A stretch of 64,000 nt of DNA from Rhodospirillales bacterium (GTDB lineage Bacteria > Pseudomonadota > Alphaproteobacteria > Micavibrionales > Micavibrionaceae), in the NCBI GenBank assembly GCA_023898785.1, contig CP060239.1, positions 992,001 through 1,056,000 on the forward strand. The letters are read 5' to 3'. A program made the position numbers and the translations under genes. Numbering within the stretch: the first letter of the stretch is position 1; each line of letters begins with the position of its first letter. Below the pieces are notes generated by a model. It did no database searches. It had not been told where the DNA came from and worked only from the letters and a program-made list of their open reading frames with translations. Shown in pieces: positions 50,510 through 59,806 of the stretch.

Positions 50510-53285
50510 CGCTCTCGGCAGCTTCGTCCGCAGGGGGCTGAGTTTGGGCGCTTTCGGTTTTTTCATCACCCTCTTCCGGCAAAACTTCGCCCTCAAGCTC
50601 ATCCTCATCTTCATCATCATCTTCCTGGACCAGCCAGGCGACGGAGACGACGTTTTCATCGTCTCCGACCTTGAAGATGGTGACACCCTGGGCGCTGCGC
50701 CCCGTCACACGGATATTTTCAACCGGCGTGCGGATCAGCTTGCCTTTATCGGTGACCAGCATGATCTGGTGGCTATCGGTTACCGGGAAAGTGGCGACGA
50801 CTTCGCCACCGTTTTTCTTGGTTAGAGACATGTTGGCCACGCCTTGGCCGCCGCGCCCGGAGGTGCGGTATTCGTAGGCAGAGGTGCGTTTGCCGAAACC
50901 TTTATTGGAGACGGTGAGGACGATTTGCTCTTTCTTCAGAAGCTCGCGGAAGCGCTCTTCGGAAAGTTCCAGCGTGGTTTCCTCATATTCGAAGTCTTCA
51001 TCATCGCTGCCGACGATCTGGCTGGCGGCTTTTAGGTAGGCGTTACGCTCATCGGGTGTAATGTCAACGTGTTTGAGAATCGACATGGAGATAACCTCAT
51101 CGCCTTTTTGGGCGAGCTTAACCCCGCGTACGCCGGTGGAATTGCGCCCGGCAAAGACGCGAATATCGGTGACGGGGAAACGGATGGCTTTGCCCATTTT
51201 GGTGGCCAGCATCACGTCTTCATCCTCGGTACATATTTTGACCGAAACAAGGCTTTCCTCCTCGCCCAGTTTCATGGCGATCAGGCCATTGGAGCGGATG
51301 TTGGCGAAGTCTGTAAGTTTGTTGCGTCGGACCGATCCGTGCGAGGTGGCAAACATGATGTCGAGATCATCAATAACATCAACATCTTCTGGCATGCGCA
51401 TATAAACATTCACCTTTTCATCTTTTTCAAGCGGCAGAAGGTTGATGATCGCTTTGCCTTTGGATGTCGGAGAGCCCAGCGGTAATTGGTAAACCTTCAT
51501 TTTGTGCACGATACCGCGCGAAGTGAAAAACAGAATCGGCGTGTGGGTGCTTGCGACAAACAGGTCGGAGACAAAGTCCTCGTCTTTCGTACTCATCCCG
51601 GCGCGGCCCTTGCCGCCGCGGCGCTGGGCGCGATAGGTGTCGAGCGGTACACGCTTCACATAGCCCTCATGCGTAATGGTGACAACCATATCTTCGCGCT
51701 GGATAAGATCTTCCATATCCATTTCGAACTCGGCTTCGCAAAGCTCTGTGCGGCGGGGGGTATCGAAACGATCCTTGATCTCTTTAAGCTCTTCGACCAG
51801 CACTTCGAGCAGACGCTCGCGGTCTGCGAGAATTTCGAGATATTCGGCGATTTTATCGGTGATTTCCTTAAGCTCGGCAGCGATTTTATCACGCTCGAGG
51901 CCTGTTAACCGGTGCAGGCGTAGCTCGAGAATAGCCTTGGCTTGCGCCTCGGACATCTGATAAGTGCCGTCATCATTCAGTGGGTGTTCAGGATCGTCGA
52001 TCAACTCAATAAGCGGGGCAACGTCTTTGGCGGGCCAACTTTTCGCCATCAGCCCTTCGCGGGCGGTAGTCGGGTCCGGCGCGCCGCGGATCAGAGCGAT
52101 GACCTCATCGATATTGGCGACAGCCACGGCCAACCCAGCCAAAATATGGGCGCGGTCACGGGCTTTACCGAGTTCGTATATCGTGCGGCGCGTGATGACT
52201 TCCTCGCGGAACTTTACGAAGGCCTTGATCATGTCACGGATTAACATCATCTGCGGCTTGCCGTTATGCAGCGCGACCATGTTGCAGGCGAAATTGCTTT
52301 GCAAGGCGGTGTGCTTAAAGAGCTGATTGAGCACGACATCGGCAATCACGCCGACTTTCAACTCAATTACAATGCGCACGCCCTCGCGGTCTGATTCATC
52401 GCGAATTTCAGCGATGTCTTCGACGATTTTTTCGCGACCGACTTCGCCGAGGCGCTCAAGCAGCTTGCCTTTGTTGACCTGATACGGAATTTCATGAACG
52501 ATGATCGCTTCGCGCTTCCCAATTTCTTCAATCGAGGTTTTTGAGCGCATGACGACCGAGCCGTTGCCGGTGTGATAGGCTTTATAAATACCGTTTTTGC
52601 CCATAATTTTAGCGCCAGTCGGAAAATCCGGGCCGGGGATGATTTCGTTGATTTCTTCGGTAGTGATGTTCGGGTTATCAACCATGGCTACGCAAGCATC
52701 TATAACCTCGCCAAGATTGTGCGGCGGGATGTTGGTGGCCATCCCCACGGCAATTCCTCCTGCCCCGTTGACGAGCAGGTTTGGCACGCGCGAAGGTAAA
52801 ACGCTAGGTTCGGTAAGAGATTCATCGTAGTTGGGACGAAAATCGACGGTTTCTTTTTCTATGTCCTGCAGCAGGACTTCGGCAGCTTTGTCCATCCGTG
52901 CTTCGGTGTAGCGCATCGCCGCAGGGCTATCGCCGTCCATAGAGCCAAAATTCCCTTGCCCGTCGATCAGCGGCAAACGCAGGGACCAAGGCTGGGCCAT
53001 CCGGACCATAGAATCATAAATAGCCGCATCGCCGTGCGGGTGATATTTACCCATAACATCCCCGACGACGCGGGCGGATTTTTTGTAGGGTTTATCGGAG
53101 GTATAACCTCCTTCGCGCATGGCGTAGAGGATACGCCGGTGGACGGGCTTCAATCCATCACGCACATCGGGCAAAGCGCGGGATACGATCACACTCATGG
53201 CATAATCGAGGTAAGATTGCTTCATTTCCTCTTCAAGGGAGATGGTGGGAATTTGATCGTCTTCAATAACGGAGGAATCGCTCAT
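50496..53285 (-). CDS. gyrA: DNA gyrase subunit A
   Basis: GyrA is the DNA-cleaving subunit of the type II topoisomerase that introduces negative supercoils. The 929-residue protein has the winged-helix and tower region with the catalytic tyrosine in AAMRYTE and the quinolone-determining segment YHPHGDAAIYD. The position equal to E. coli Ser83 is Ala, and Asp87 is kept. The C-terminal pinwheel begins with the GyrA box QRRGGKG. An acidic tail (EEDDDEDEDELEGE and onward) ends the protein. TAAGG seven to eleven bases before the ATG is a good ribosome site. The symporter stop lies nine bases upstream, so the genes may share a transcript. Confidence 0.98.
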   Translation of the reverse strand: MSDSSVIEDDQIPTISLEEEMKQSYLDYAMSVIVSRALPDVRDGLKPVHRRILYAMREGGYTSDKPYKKSARVVGDVMGKYHPHGDAAIYDSMVRMAQPWSLRLPLIDGQGNFGSMDGDSPAAMRYTEARMDKAAEVLLQDIEKETVDFRPNYDESLTEPSVLPSRVPNLLVNGAGGIAVGMATNIPPHNLGEVIDACVAMVDNPNITTEEINEIIPGPDFPTGAKIMGKNGIYKAYHTGNGSVVMRSKTSIEEIGKREAIIVHEIPYQVNKGKLLERLGEVGREKIVEDIAEIRDESDREGVRIVIELKVGVIADVVLNQLFKHTALQSNFACNMVALHNGKPQMMLIRDMIKAFVKFREEVITRRTIYELGKARDRAHILAGLAVAVANIDEVIALIRGAPDPTTAREGLMAKSWPAKDVAPLIELIDDPEHPLNDDGTYQMSEAQAKAILELRLHRLTGLERDKIAAELKEITDKIAEYLEILADRERLLEVLVEELKEIKDRFDTPRRTELCEAEFEMDMEDLIQREDMVVTITHEGYVKRVPLDTYRAQRRGGKGRAGMSTKDEDFVSDLFVASTHTPILFFTSRGIVHKMKVYQLPLGSPTSKGKAIINLLPLEKDEKVNVYMRMPEDVDVIDDLDIMFATSHGSVRRNKLTDFANIRSNGLIAMKLGEEESLVSVKICTEDEDVMLATKMGKAIRFPVTDIRVFAGRNSTGVRGVKLAQKGDEVISMSILKHVDITPDERNAYLKAASQIVGSDDEDFEYEETTLELSEERFRELLKKEQIVLTVSNKGFGKRTSAYEYRTSGRGGQGVANMSLTKKNGGEVVATFPVTDSHQIMLVTDKGKLIRTPVENIRVTGRSAQGVTIFKVGDDENVVSVAWLVQEDDDEDEDELEGEVLPEEGDEKTESAQTQPPADEAAESDDAE

Positions 53286-53294
53286 GGATAAACC

Positions 53295-54716
53295 TTATAA
53301 ACTCTTATTTTTAGGTGGTTCTGATCGTACATATTTTTCTAGCAAATATGACAGCGCAAAGATAGCAAAACCTGTCATCATTCCAGGAACTAAATCCATC
53401 AATTGTGCCTGCAATCCAAGACCGTGACGCCAGTACACGGCCACGCCAAATCCGGCGACCATCATGGTGACGGCGAGACGCTGGGTCGGTTTTTCTCCGA
53501 ACAGTATCAAAACGACCAAAGGCGCTACAGCTGAAGCCATTCCACCCCAGGCCAAAACCACCAGTGAGAGCACATTTTGGCTGGCCAGCAGGGCGATCGC
53601 TACGATCATGCAGATCACCGCAACTGTGCCAAGACGCGCCAGCGCGTAGGAGTTACGGAGCTGTGGAAAGACATGCTGGGTCAATGCCGAGGATGCGGAA
53701 AGCAAGAGCGAGTCGGCTGTAGACATCGTTGCAGAAAACAGCCCCGCAACCATGAAGCCGACGAAAACGGGCGGCAGAAGGTCTTCCCAAAGAGCAGGAA
53801 TCGATAATTCAGGGTCAAAACCGCCTTCGATTTCAGGAATCATAACGCGAGCAATAAAGCCGACCAGCGTAGCCAGGGCTAAAACGCTCCAGCGCCAGCT
53901 CAGATAGATGCGCCGGGCGGTAAGCAAATCTTCATCGGAGCGCGCAACCATATGGCGCACCATCAACTGGGGTTGGCCCAGCACCCCTACACCAAAGGCC
54001 AGCCAGCCTATAAAAACGGAAATAAATTTGGTTTGCGCCGGATTGACCAGCGCCGGGTCGATGGCTTTGAGTTGTCTGTAAAGCTCTCCAAAACCTCCGA
54101 TCTGCTCCATTGCGACCCAGACCAGCACCATGAGAGAAAGTATGATGATGATCGCCTGCACCGCATCGGTCCAGATCGAGGCGCGAATGCCTCCTGCCCA
54201 GCAATAGGCCAGAAGCACGAACGCGCCGACAAAAACAAAGATGTTGTAGTCCCAGTCAAAAAGTGCTTCGCCGATCTTGGCACCGGCCACAAGTTGGGCG
54301 CTACAATAGGTCCCCAGAAAAACCACGGTGAGCATAGCGGTAATAACAGTGACGATTTGGAAGTCGCGCCCTGCCAATTTACCAACCAGTGACGGATAAG
54401 TATGGGCTTTGGTTTCAATTGCTTTGCGGCGTATTTTGTTGCCGGCGATAATCCAGCCCAAATGATCGCCGATCGTTAGCCCGACAACCGCATATACGGC
54501 TGTGAGACCGGAATTGTAAGCCAGCCCGGCAAAGCCGATGAAGGTTGCGCCGCTGGAGATCGTTGCACCGTAGGACAAAGCCACCAGCCATGCAGGAATG
54601 GAGCGCGAAGCCAGGAAATAATCTTCGATATTATTTTTTCGAAAAAAGGATGAGGCCAGACCGACGCCTGTGAAAAAGATAAAAAACACCAGAAAGCTAA
54701 TCAGCATGGCATCCAT
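53295..54716 (-). CDS. Sodium:solute symporter (SSS family, PutP-like)
   Basis: This 473-residue inner-membrane transporter has about 13 membrane helices. Family marks include the early YFLASRSIPAWLVALS, SYGATISSGATFIGF for the first unwound helix, and FSATMSTADSLLLSASSAL, which carries the sodium-site serines. The fold is that of sodium/proline or sodium/pantothenate symporters; the substrate is not decided by the sequence. It lies between the DUF2059 gene and gyrA on the same strand. Confidence 0.9.
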   Translation of the reverse strand: MDAMLISFLVFFIFFTGVGLASSFFRKNNIEDYFLASRSIPAWLVALSYGATISSGATFIGFAGLAYNSGLTAVYAVVGLTIGDHLGWIIAGNKIRRKAIETKAHTYPSLVGKLAGRDFQIVTVITAMLTVVFLGTYCSAQLVAGAKIGEALFDWDYNIFVFVGAFVLLAYCWAGGIRASIWTDAVQAIIIILSLMVLVWVAMEQIGGFGELYRQLKAIDPALVNPAQTKFISVFIGWLAFGVGVLGQPQLMVRHMVARSDEDLLTARRIYLSWRWSVLALATLVGFIARVMIPEIEGGFDPELSIPALWEDLLPPVFVGFMVAGLFSATMSTADSLLLSASSALTQHVFPQLRNSYALARLGTVAVICMIVAIALLASQNVLSLVVLAWGGMASAVAPLVVLILFGEKPTQRLAVTMMVAGFGVAVYWRHGLGLQAQLMDLVPGMMTGFAIFALSYLLEKYVRSEPPKNKSL

Positions 54717-54746
54717 GATCGAGTATCCTTTGGTTTACGGGCAACC

Positions 54747-55184
54747 CTACGGGCTTTGGGTTTCCGTACGAAATCTCACAAGCGCCTGATCGAGCATACG
54801 CACGATTTCCGGCGCGATTCGTGCATTGAGCTGTTCTTGTTTATCACTGGCCGATCGCGCTTCAGGCTGGTTATAATAGGCCACCATGGCCTCAAGTTCT
54901 TTCAGGGTAAAAATTTCAGCGTAGGAATCGACGGTGATTTTTTCCAGCGCCTTGGGGTTCATGATTTTTAGCAGAGCAGAGCGCACGACTTCTTTGTCAT
55001 TTTCCGATGCGCCAGCCATGGCCCGTTCAAGATATGCATTGATGGCGGTTTCGAGTTGCTGTTTGGCCGGACGAATTTCGAGCATTTTTTCTGCCAATTT
55101 CAGGCGCTGGGGAAAATCATCGCCCTGTGCGAAAGCTGGCGCACAGAACATCAAAATACTAACGAAAAGCGTTAAACGAAGCAT
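54747..55184 (-). CDS. DUF2059-domain secreted protein
   Basis: This 145-residue protein has a signal peptide (MLRLTLFVSILMFCAPAFA). The mature domain is all-helical and carries the DUF2059 core around YAEIFTLKELEAMVAYYNQP. The function of this family is unknown. Its ATG is three bases after the ssb stop (TAG-GGT-ATG), so it is translated with ssb, although nothing in the protein suggests a role in DNA metabolism. Confidence 0.88.
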   Translation of the reverse strand: MLRLTLFVSILMFCAPAFAQGDDFPQRLKLAEKMLEIRPAKQQLETAINAYLERAMAGASENDKEVVRSALLKIMNPKALEKITVDSYAEIFTLKELEAMVAYYNQPEARSASDKQEQLNARIAPEIVRMLDQALVRFRTETQSP

Positions 55185-55187
55185 ACC

Positions 55188-55649
55188 CTAAAACGGAATT
55201 TCGTCTTCGAGTTCATCGACCGGAGCGGCGGCTTGAGCCTGTGTCGGTGCGCCTTGGGAGAACCCGCCGCCCTGGCTATATCCGGCATTATCGTTACCGC
55301 TGCGTCCATCAAGCATCACGAGCTTGGCATCATAGCCGCGCAACACCACTTCGGTGGTGTATTTTTTCTGGCCGTCCTGTTCCCAACTGCGCGTTTGAAG
55401 CTGGCCTTCCAGATAAATTTTAGAACCTTTTTTTAGGTAGTTCTTACAAACATTGACCAGACCGGGAGAGAAGATCACAACGCGGTGCCATTCGGTTTTT
55501 TCTTTACGCTCGCCAGAGGCTTTATCTTTCCAAGTTTCGGATGTAGCAATAGAGAGGTTACAAACTTCGTCACCACTTTGCATGGATCGCACTTCGGGGT
55601 CTGCGCCGAGATTACCGATTAATGTTACTTTGTTTAATGAACCAGACAC
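55188..55649 (-). CDS. ssb: Single-stranded DNA-binding protein
   Basis: This 153-residue OB-fold protein coats single-stranded DNA in replication and repair. It starts SGSLNKVTLIGNLGADPEVR, has the WHRVVIF strand, a Gly/Gln-rich linker, and the acidic tip DELEDEIPF that binds partner proteins. The start codon is GTG at 55649, supported by TTAGGAG eight bases upstream and by the family N-terminus. It is divergent from uvrA, a pairing frequent in alphaproteobacteria. Confidence 0.96.
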   Translation of the reverse strand: MSGSLNKVTLIGNLGADPEVRSMQSGDEVCNLSIATSETWKDKASGERKEKTEWHRVVIFSPGLVNVCKNYLKKGSKIYLEGQLQTRSWEQDGQKKYTTEVVLRGYDAKLVMLDGRSGNDNAGYSQGGGFSQGAPTQAQAAAPVDELEDEIPF

Positions 55650-55755
55650 GTTTTTACTCCTAACAATTAAATCTTAAGCGCCCACTATAGCGTCCGGGCG
55701 TGACTTTGCAAATAAGTATTGGACTTCTGCGCGGCCTTATCCCATATAAGGCATT

Positions 55756-58707
55756 ATGAGCTTGAAAACTATTTCTATCCGCGGTGCGCGGGAACATAAC
55801 TTAAAGGATATCAATGTCGATATGCCGCGTGACAAGTTGATTGTCATTACGGGGTTGTCGGGGTCGGGGAAGTCCTCTCTCGCCTTTGACACGATTTATG
55901 CGGAAGGCCAGCGGCGTTACGTTGAGTCTTTGAGCGCCTATGCGCGGCAATTTCTGGAACTGATGCAAAAGCCGGATGTCGATAGCATTGAAGGGCTGTC
56001 TCCGGCGATTTCGATTGAGCAGAAAACCACGAGCCGCAACCCGCGCTCAACCGTGGGAACCGTGACGGAGATTTACGATTACATGCGCCTGCTGTGGGCG
56101 CGCGTGGGCGTACCCTACTCTCCGGCAACGGGCAAACCAATCACCAGTCAAACAGTCAGCGAGATTGTCGATCGCATCATGGCGATGGGCGATGGGACAA
56201 AGCTCTATCTGCTAGCCCCCATCGTGCGTGGGCGCAAGGGCGAATACCGCAAGGAATTTAAAGAGCTACAGGCGAAGGGCTTTCAGCGCGTGAAGGTTGA
56301 CGGCACGCTGTATGAAATCGGCGATGTGCCGACGCTAGATAAAAAGCTCAAGCATGATATTGAGGTGGTGGTGGACCGATTGGTCGTGCGCGAAGATATG
56401 GGCAACCGACTGGCGGATTCTGTGGAGACGGCTCTGCGACTGGCCGACGGGCTGGTTCTGGTCGAGAATGCGGAAGACGGAACTCAAGAGCTGTTTTCCG
56501 AGAAATATGCCTGCCCTGTTTCGGGTTTTACGATCCCCGAAATTGAGCCGCGGCTGTTTTCGTTTAACTCGCCGCACGGAGCTTGTCCAACCTGTGACGG
56601 GCTGGGCAAGCGGATGTATATGGATGAGGCTCTGGTGGTGCCGGATGGCTCGAAGTCTTTGTTGAAAGGCGCGATTGAGCCATGGTCGAAGAGCTTTGCG
56701 CCGTTTTATATGCAGGCGCTCGAAGGCGTGGCTGCGCATTACGGGTTTAGCGCGGCGGAGAAGTGGGACAAACTGCCTCGCAAATATCAGGAGATTATCC
56801 TGTATGGGTCCGGTGATGAACCGATTGCGATTACTTACAACACCAAGACCGAGAGCACGTGGAAATCAAACAAGCCCTTTGAGGGGGTGATCCCCTCTTT
56901 AGAACGGCGGATGATTGAAACAGATTCGAATTCAGCACGGGAAGAACTGGCGAAGTATCAGGCAAGCGCGCCGTGTGAGGCGTGCGAGGGACACCGGTTG
57001 AAGCCCGAAGCGCTGGCGGTGAAGATTGACGGGAAGAATATCTCCGAGGTCGGAACCTATAGCATTGAAGAGGCTGGCGAGTGGTTTGAACGTCTTTCTC
57101 ATCCCGTCATTGCGAGCGAAGCGAAGAAATCTAGAAAGCAAAAGAATGGATTGCCGCGGCCTGCTGACGCAGACCTCGCAATGACGAATGAAGAAATCCT
57201 CACCCCCCAACAATACCAAATTGCTGAAAAGATCCTGAAAGAAATTAATGAACGTCTGAATTTTCTGCGCAATGTGGGACTGGATTATCTCAACCTGTCG
57301 CGCAATTCCGGAACGCTTTCGGGTGGAGAAAGCCAGCGCATCCGCCTCGCCTCGCAGATTGGTTCGGGGCTAACGGGTGTTTTATATGTCCTGGACGAGC
57401 CGTCCATCGGCCTGCACCAGCGCGATAATAACCGTTTGCTGGAAACGCTGACGCGCCTGCGCGATATGGGCAATACGGTGATCGTGGTTGAGCATGATGA
57501 AGATGCGATCCGCGCCGCAGATCACCTGATTGACATGGGGCCCGGCGCGGGTGTGCATGGAGGCCGTGTGGTGGCGGAAGGGCCGCCGGAAGAGGTGTTT
57601 AAATCCGGACGCTCAATGACGGCAGCATACATGAACGGGACGAAAGAGATTGTGGTTCCGACGCAAAGGCGCAAAGGCAAAGCCAGGCAATTCATTGAAG
57701 TGATTGAGGCCAGCGGCAATAATCTGCAAAATGTGTCGGCAAAAATTCCTTTGGGCACCTTTACCTGCGTAACGGGCGTATCGGGCTCAGGCAAATCGAC
57801 CTTTACGATTGATACGCTCTACCGGGCGGCCAGCCGGACATTGATGAAAAGCAAAGAACAACCCCTGCCCTGTAAGGATATCAAGGGGCTGGCGTTTGTT
57901 GACAAGGTTATTGATATCGACCAATCACCAATTGGGCGCACGCCACGCTCTAACCCTGCGACCTATACCGGCGCGTTTACGCCGATCCGCGAATGGTATG
58001 CAGGCCTGCCCGAGGCCAAGGCGCGGGGGTACGGGCCGGGGCGCTTTAGCTTTAACGTCAAAGGCGGGCGATGCGAAGCATGTAAAGGCGACGGGGTAAT
58101 CAAGATTGAGATGCATTTCCTGCCCGATGTGTATGTGGAATGCGAAACTTGCCACGGTCGGCGTTATAATCGCGAGACGCTGGAGATTAAGTACAAAGAT
58201 AAATCGATTGCCGATGTACTGGATATGACAGTCGAAGAAGCCGCCGATTTCTTTAAGGCGGTTCCGTCGATCCGCGACAAGATGGAAACACTCAAAGATG
58301 TTGGCCTCACCTATATTAAGGTGGGACAACAAGCCACGACTTTATCGGGCGGGGAGGCACAGCGGGTAAAACTGTCGAAAGAGCTGTCGAAACGCTCAAC
58401 AGGCAAGACGCTGTATATCCTCGATGAACCGACAACGGGCTTGCATTTCGAGGATGTACGAAAATTACTCGAAGTGCTGCATTCCTTGGTTGATAAGGGT
58501 AATACGGTGGTGGTGATTGAGCATAATCTGGATGTTATCAAAACGGCCGATCATATTATCGATATCGGCCCGGAAGGCGGGCATAAGGGCGGCAGGATCT
58601 TGGCCGAAGGGACGCCGGAGGAGATTTGCAATGTGAAGGCAAGCTATACAGGGCAGTATCTCAAGCCGATTCTGGAGAAGAAAAATATCAAGATTGCAGC
58701 AGAATAA
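55756..58707 (+). CDS. uvrA: Excinuclease ABC subunit A with an in-frame repeat-derived insert
   Basis: UvrA is the damage-sensing ATPase of nucleotide excision repair. The 983 residues include Walker A1 GLSGSGKSSLAFDT (about 31-45), zinc-binding Cys pairs (CPTCDG, CEACEG, CEACKGDG and CETCHGRR), signature LSGGESQRIRLAS, Walker B VLDEPSIGLHQRD, Walker A2 GVSGSGKSTFTIDT (about 673) and the second signature LSGGEAQRVKLS. The protein is some 30 residues longer than usual because a palindromic repeat element lies in frame at residues about 450-477, between WFERL and the helix before LNFLRNVGLDYLNLSR. The catalytic elements on both sides are intact, so it is probably functional. I saw no alphaproteobacterial LexA box (GTTC-N7-GTTC) in the spacer to ssb. 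Confidence 0.97.
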   Translation: MSLKTISIRGAREHNLKDINVDMPRDKLIVITGLSGSGKSSLAFDTIYAEGQRRYVESLSAYARQFLELMQKPDVDSIEGLSPAISIEQKTTSRNPRSTVGTVTEIYDYMRLLWARVGVPYSPATGKPITSQTVSEIVDRIMAMGDGTKLYLLAPIVRGRKGEYRKEFKELQAKGFQRVKVDGTLYEIGDVPTLDKKLKHDIEVVVDRLVVREDMGNRLADSVETALRLADGLVLVENAEDGTQELFSEKYACPVSGFTIPEIEPRLFSFNSPHGACPTCDGLGKRMYMDEALVVPDGSKSLLKGAIEPWSKSFAPFYMQALEGVAAHYGFSAAEKWDKLPRKYQEIILYGSGDEPIAITYNTKTESTWKSNKPFEGVIPSLERRMIETDSNSAREELAKYQASAPCEACEGHRLKPEALAVKIDGKNISEVGTYSIEEAGEWFERLSHPVIASEAKKSRKQKNGLPRPADADLAMTNEEILTPQQYQIAEKILKEINERLNFLRNVGLDYLNLSRNSGTLSGGESQRIRLASQIGSGLTGVLYVLDEPSIGLHQRDNNRLLETLTRLRDMGNTVIVVEHDEDAIRAADHLIDMGPGAGVHGGRVVAEGPPEEVFKSGRSMTAAYMNGTKEIVVPTQRRKGKARQFIEVIEASGNNLQNVSAKIPLGTFTCVTGVSGSGKSTFTIDTLYRAASRTLMKSKEQPLPCKDIKGLAFVDKVIDIDQSPIGRTPRSNPATYTGAFTPIREWYAGLPEAKARGYGPGRFSFNVKGGRCEACKGDGVIKIEMHFLPDVYVECETCHGRRYNRETLEIKYKDKSIADVLDMTVEEAADFFKAVPSIRDKMETLKDVGLTYIKVGQQATTLSGGEAQRVKLSKELSKRSTGKTLYILDEPTTGLHFEDVRKLLEVLHSLVDKGNTVVVIEHNLDVIKTADHIIDIGPEGGHKGGRILAEGTPEEICNVKASYTGQYLKPILEKKNIKIAAE
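57105..57186 (+). repeat. Palindromic repeat element inserted in frame in uvrA
   Basis: CGTCATTGCGAG (57105-57116) and its exact reverse complement CTCGCAATGACG (57175-57186) bound an 82-bp element. Its inside, with GCGAAGCGAAG and GGATTGCCGCGG stretches, is of the well-known CATTGCGAG type. The same 12-bp ends bound a second copy at 63678-63770. The element encodes ASEAKKSRKQKNGLPRPADA in the uvrA frame with no stop codon. Confidence 0.9.
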
Positions 58708-58806
58708 CTTTTTAATATCAATACTTTAATTTTAATAATTGAGTTTTTATTAATTTTTTGTTAGTGTTATGCATAATCGAGAAACGGCAAGGTATGGAGA
58801 ATTGAT

Positions 58807-59004
58807 ATGGCTTCAGTTGTTGGTGTAGTAAAAGGTACGACTCTCGCTATAGGCGCAGGGGCCGTGCTTGGCCCGGCTTTTTTAGTAGTTGCGCAGGGAG
58901 GCACGTGGGCCGCAGGTGCCCACGCGAGCGCCAGCTTATTAGGAAATGGTGTCGTTAGAGCTGGCGAAATTGGGTTAGCAACCGCAGAGGCCGCATTCGG
59001 ATAA
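58807..59004 (+). CDS. Small Gly/Ala-rich hydrophobic protein, unknown
   Basis: This 65-residue frame starts at ATG 58807 with GGAGA a few bases upstream. The peptide MASVVGVVKGTTLAIGAGAV continues with a hydrophobic segment (LGPAFLVVAQGG) and then a mixed Ala/Gly-rich half. One membrane segment is likely. I recognise no family. It lies between uvrA and the opposing tRNA-Leu gene. The good ribosome site and compact stop argue that it is real; its shortness and composition argue caution. Confidence 0.5.
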   Translation: MASVVGVVKGTTLAIGAGAVLGPAFLVVAQGGTWAAGAHASASLLGNGVVRAGEIGLATAEAAFG

Positions 59005-59017
59005 ATTTTCATAAAAA

Positions 59018-59104
59018 TGGTGCCTCCGGAGAGAATCGAACTCTCACTTCCGTAAGGAAACGGGATTTTGAATCCCGCGCGTCTACCAGTTCCGCCACAG
59101 AGGC
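59018..59104 (-). tRNA. tRNA-Leu (anticodon CAA)
   Basis: This is an 87-base class II tRNA with an encoded CCA (59018-59020). Acceptor strands GCCTCTG and CGGAGGC pair with one wobble. The anticodon stem CGGGA/TCCCG holds the loop TTCAAAA. A variable stem lies around TTTCCTTACGGAAG, and the T-arm is GAGTTCGATTCTC. The long variable arm and CAA anticodon identify leucine. Confidence 0.97.
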
Positions 59105-59179
59105 GCACCACATCGAATAGCGGTTATCAATAAGCGTTTATTGGTTTTATTTCAATACCAATTTCGTTATTTTGTTCGG

Positions 59180-59806
59180 ATGAATGAACAGCCGCGCAAA
59201 ATCTCCAAAGTTTTAATTGATCTTCAAAAAACTTTACCAGAAGAAAAAATTTGTACATTTGACTTGCTCGAAGCCCTGCACGAGCGCGGTTTTGGATTTT
59301 TGCTGTTTATCTTTGCACTGCCCGCGGCGCTGCCGTTGCCGGGGCTGGGCGTGAATGTGATTATCGCGCTGCCGCTGTTGTTCCTGACAGCGCAGCAGGC
59401 GCTGGGACGGCATTCGATCTGGATCCCGGAGAAGATGAAATATAAGTCCATCAGCCGGGCACGGTTTGAGGCTATGCTTACGGCTGGCCTGCCCTTCATC
59501 ACCAAAGTCGAGCTTTTGGTTCGCCCGCGGCTGGGCTTTATCACGCACGGTTTGTTTGGCAACCTCATCGGGGTGGCCGGGCTTGTCATGGCGCTGTCAA
59601 TCTGTGTGCCGTTGCCTCTGACCAATACGGTGCCCGCGATGGGAATTGCCCTGATGGCGCTGGGTGTGATTATGCGCGACGGGCTGGCGGTGCTAACCGG
59701 AGCGATTCTGGGCCTGATATGGGTTGCTATGCTGGCTTATGTTCTTATATTTTTAGGTACGGAAGGGTTGGATTTAATCAAAGAAACGATTAGATCATTA
59801 ATATGA
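59180..59806 (+). CDS. ExoD-family exopolysaccharide synthesis membrane protein
   Basis: This 208-residue integral membrane protein belongs to the ExoD family, named for a rhizobial gene needed for exopolysaccharide production and alkaline tolerance; its biochemical role is unknown. After a soluble N-terminus (MNEQPRKISKVLIDL) come LLEALHERGFGFLLFIFALP and the family step ALPLPGLGVN, then hydrophobic helices. The start is ATG 59180. A longer frame from TTG 59141 has no support. The stop overlaps the dsbB start as ATGA, so the two are coupled. Confidence 0.9.
   Translation: MNEQPRKISKVLIDLQKTLPEEKICTFDLLEALHERGFGFLLFIFALPAALPLPGLGVNVIIALPLLFLTAQQALGRHSIWIPEKMKYKSISRARFEAMLTAGLPFITKVELLVRPRLGFITHGLFGNLIGVAGLVMALSICVPLPLTNTVPAMGIALMALGVIMRDGLAVLTGAILGLIWVAMLAYVLIFLGTEGLDLIKETIRSLI

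Noticed and set aside
55650..55755. Search for a LexA box in the ssb-uvrA spacer
   Set aside because: No GTTC-N7-GTTC or palindromic SOS box is visible, so I do not annotate SOS control.
56932..57219. Minus-strand frame of 95 codons in uvrA
   Set aside because: It is produced by the palindromic element read on the other strand. Such frames are well-known false hypothetical proteins.
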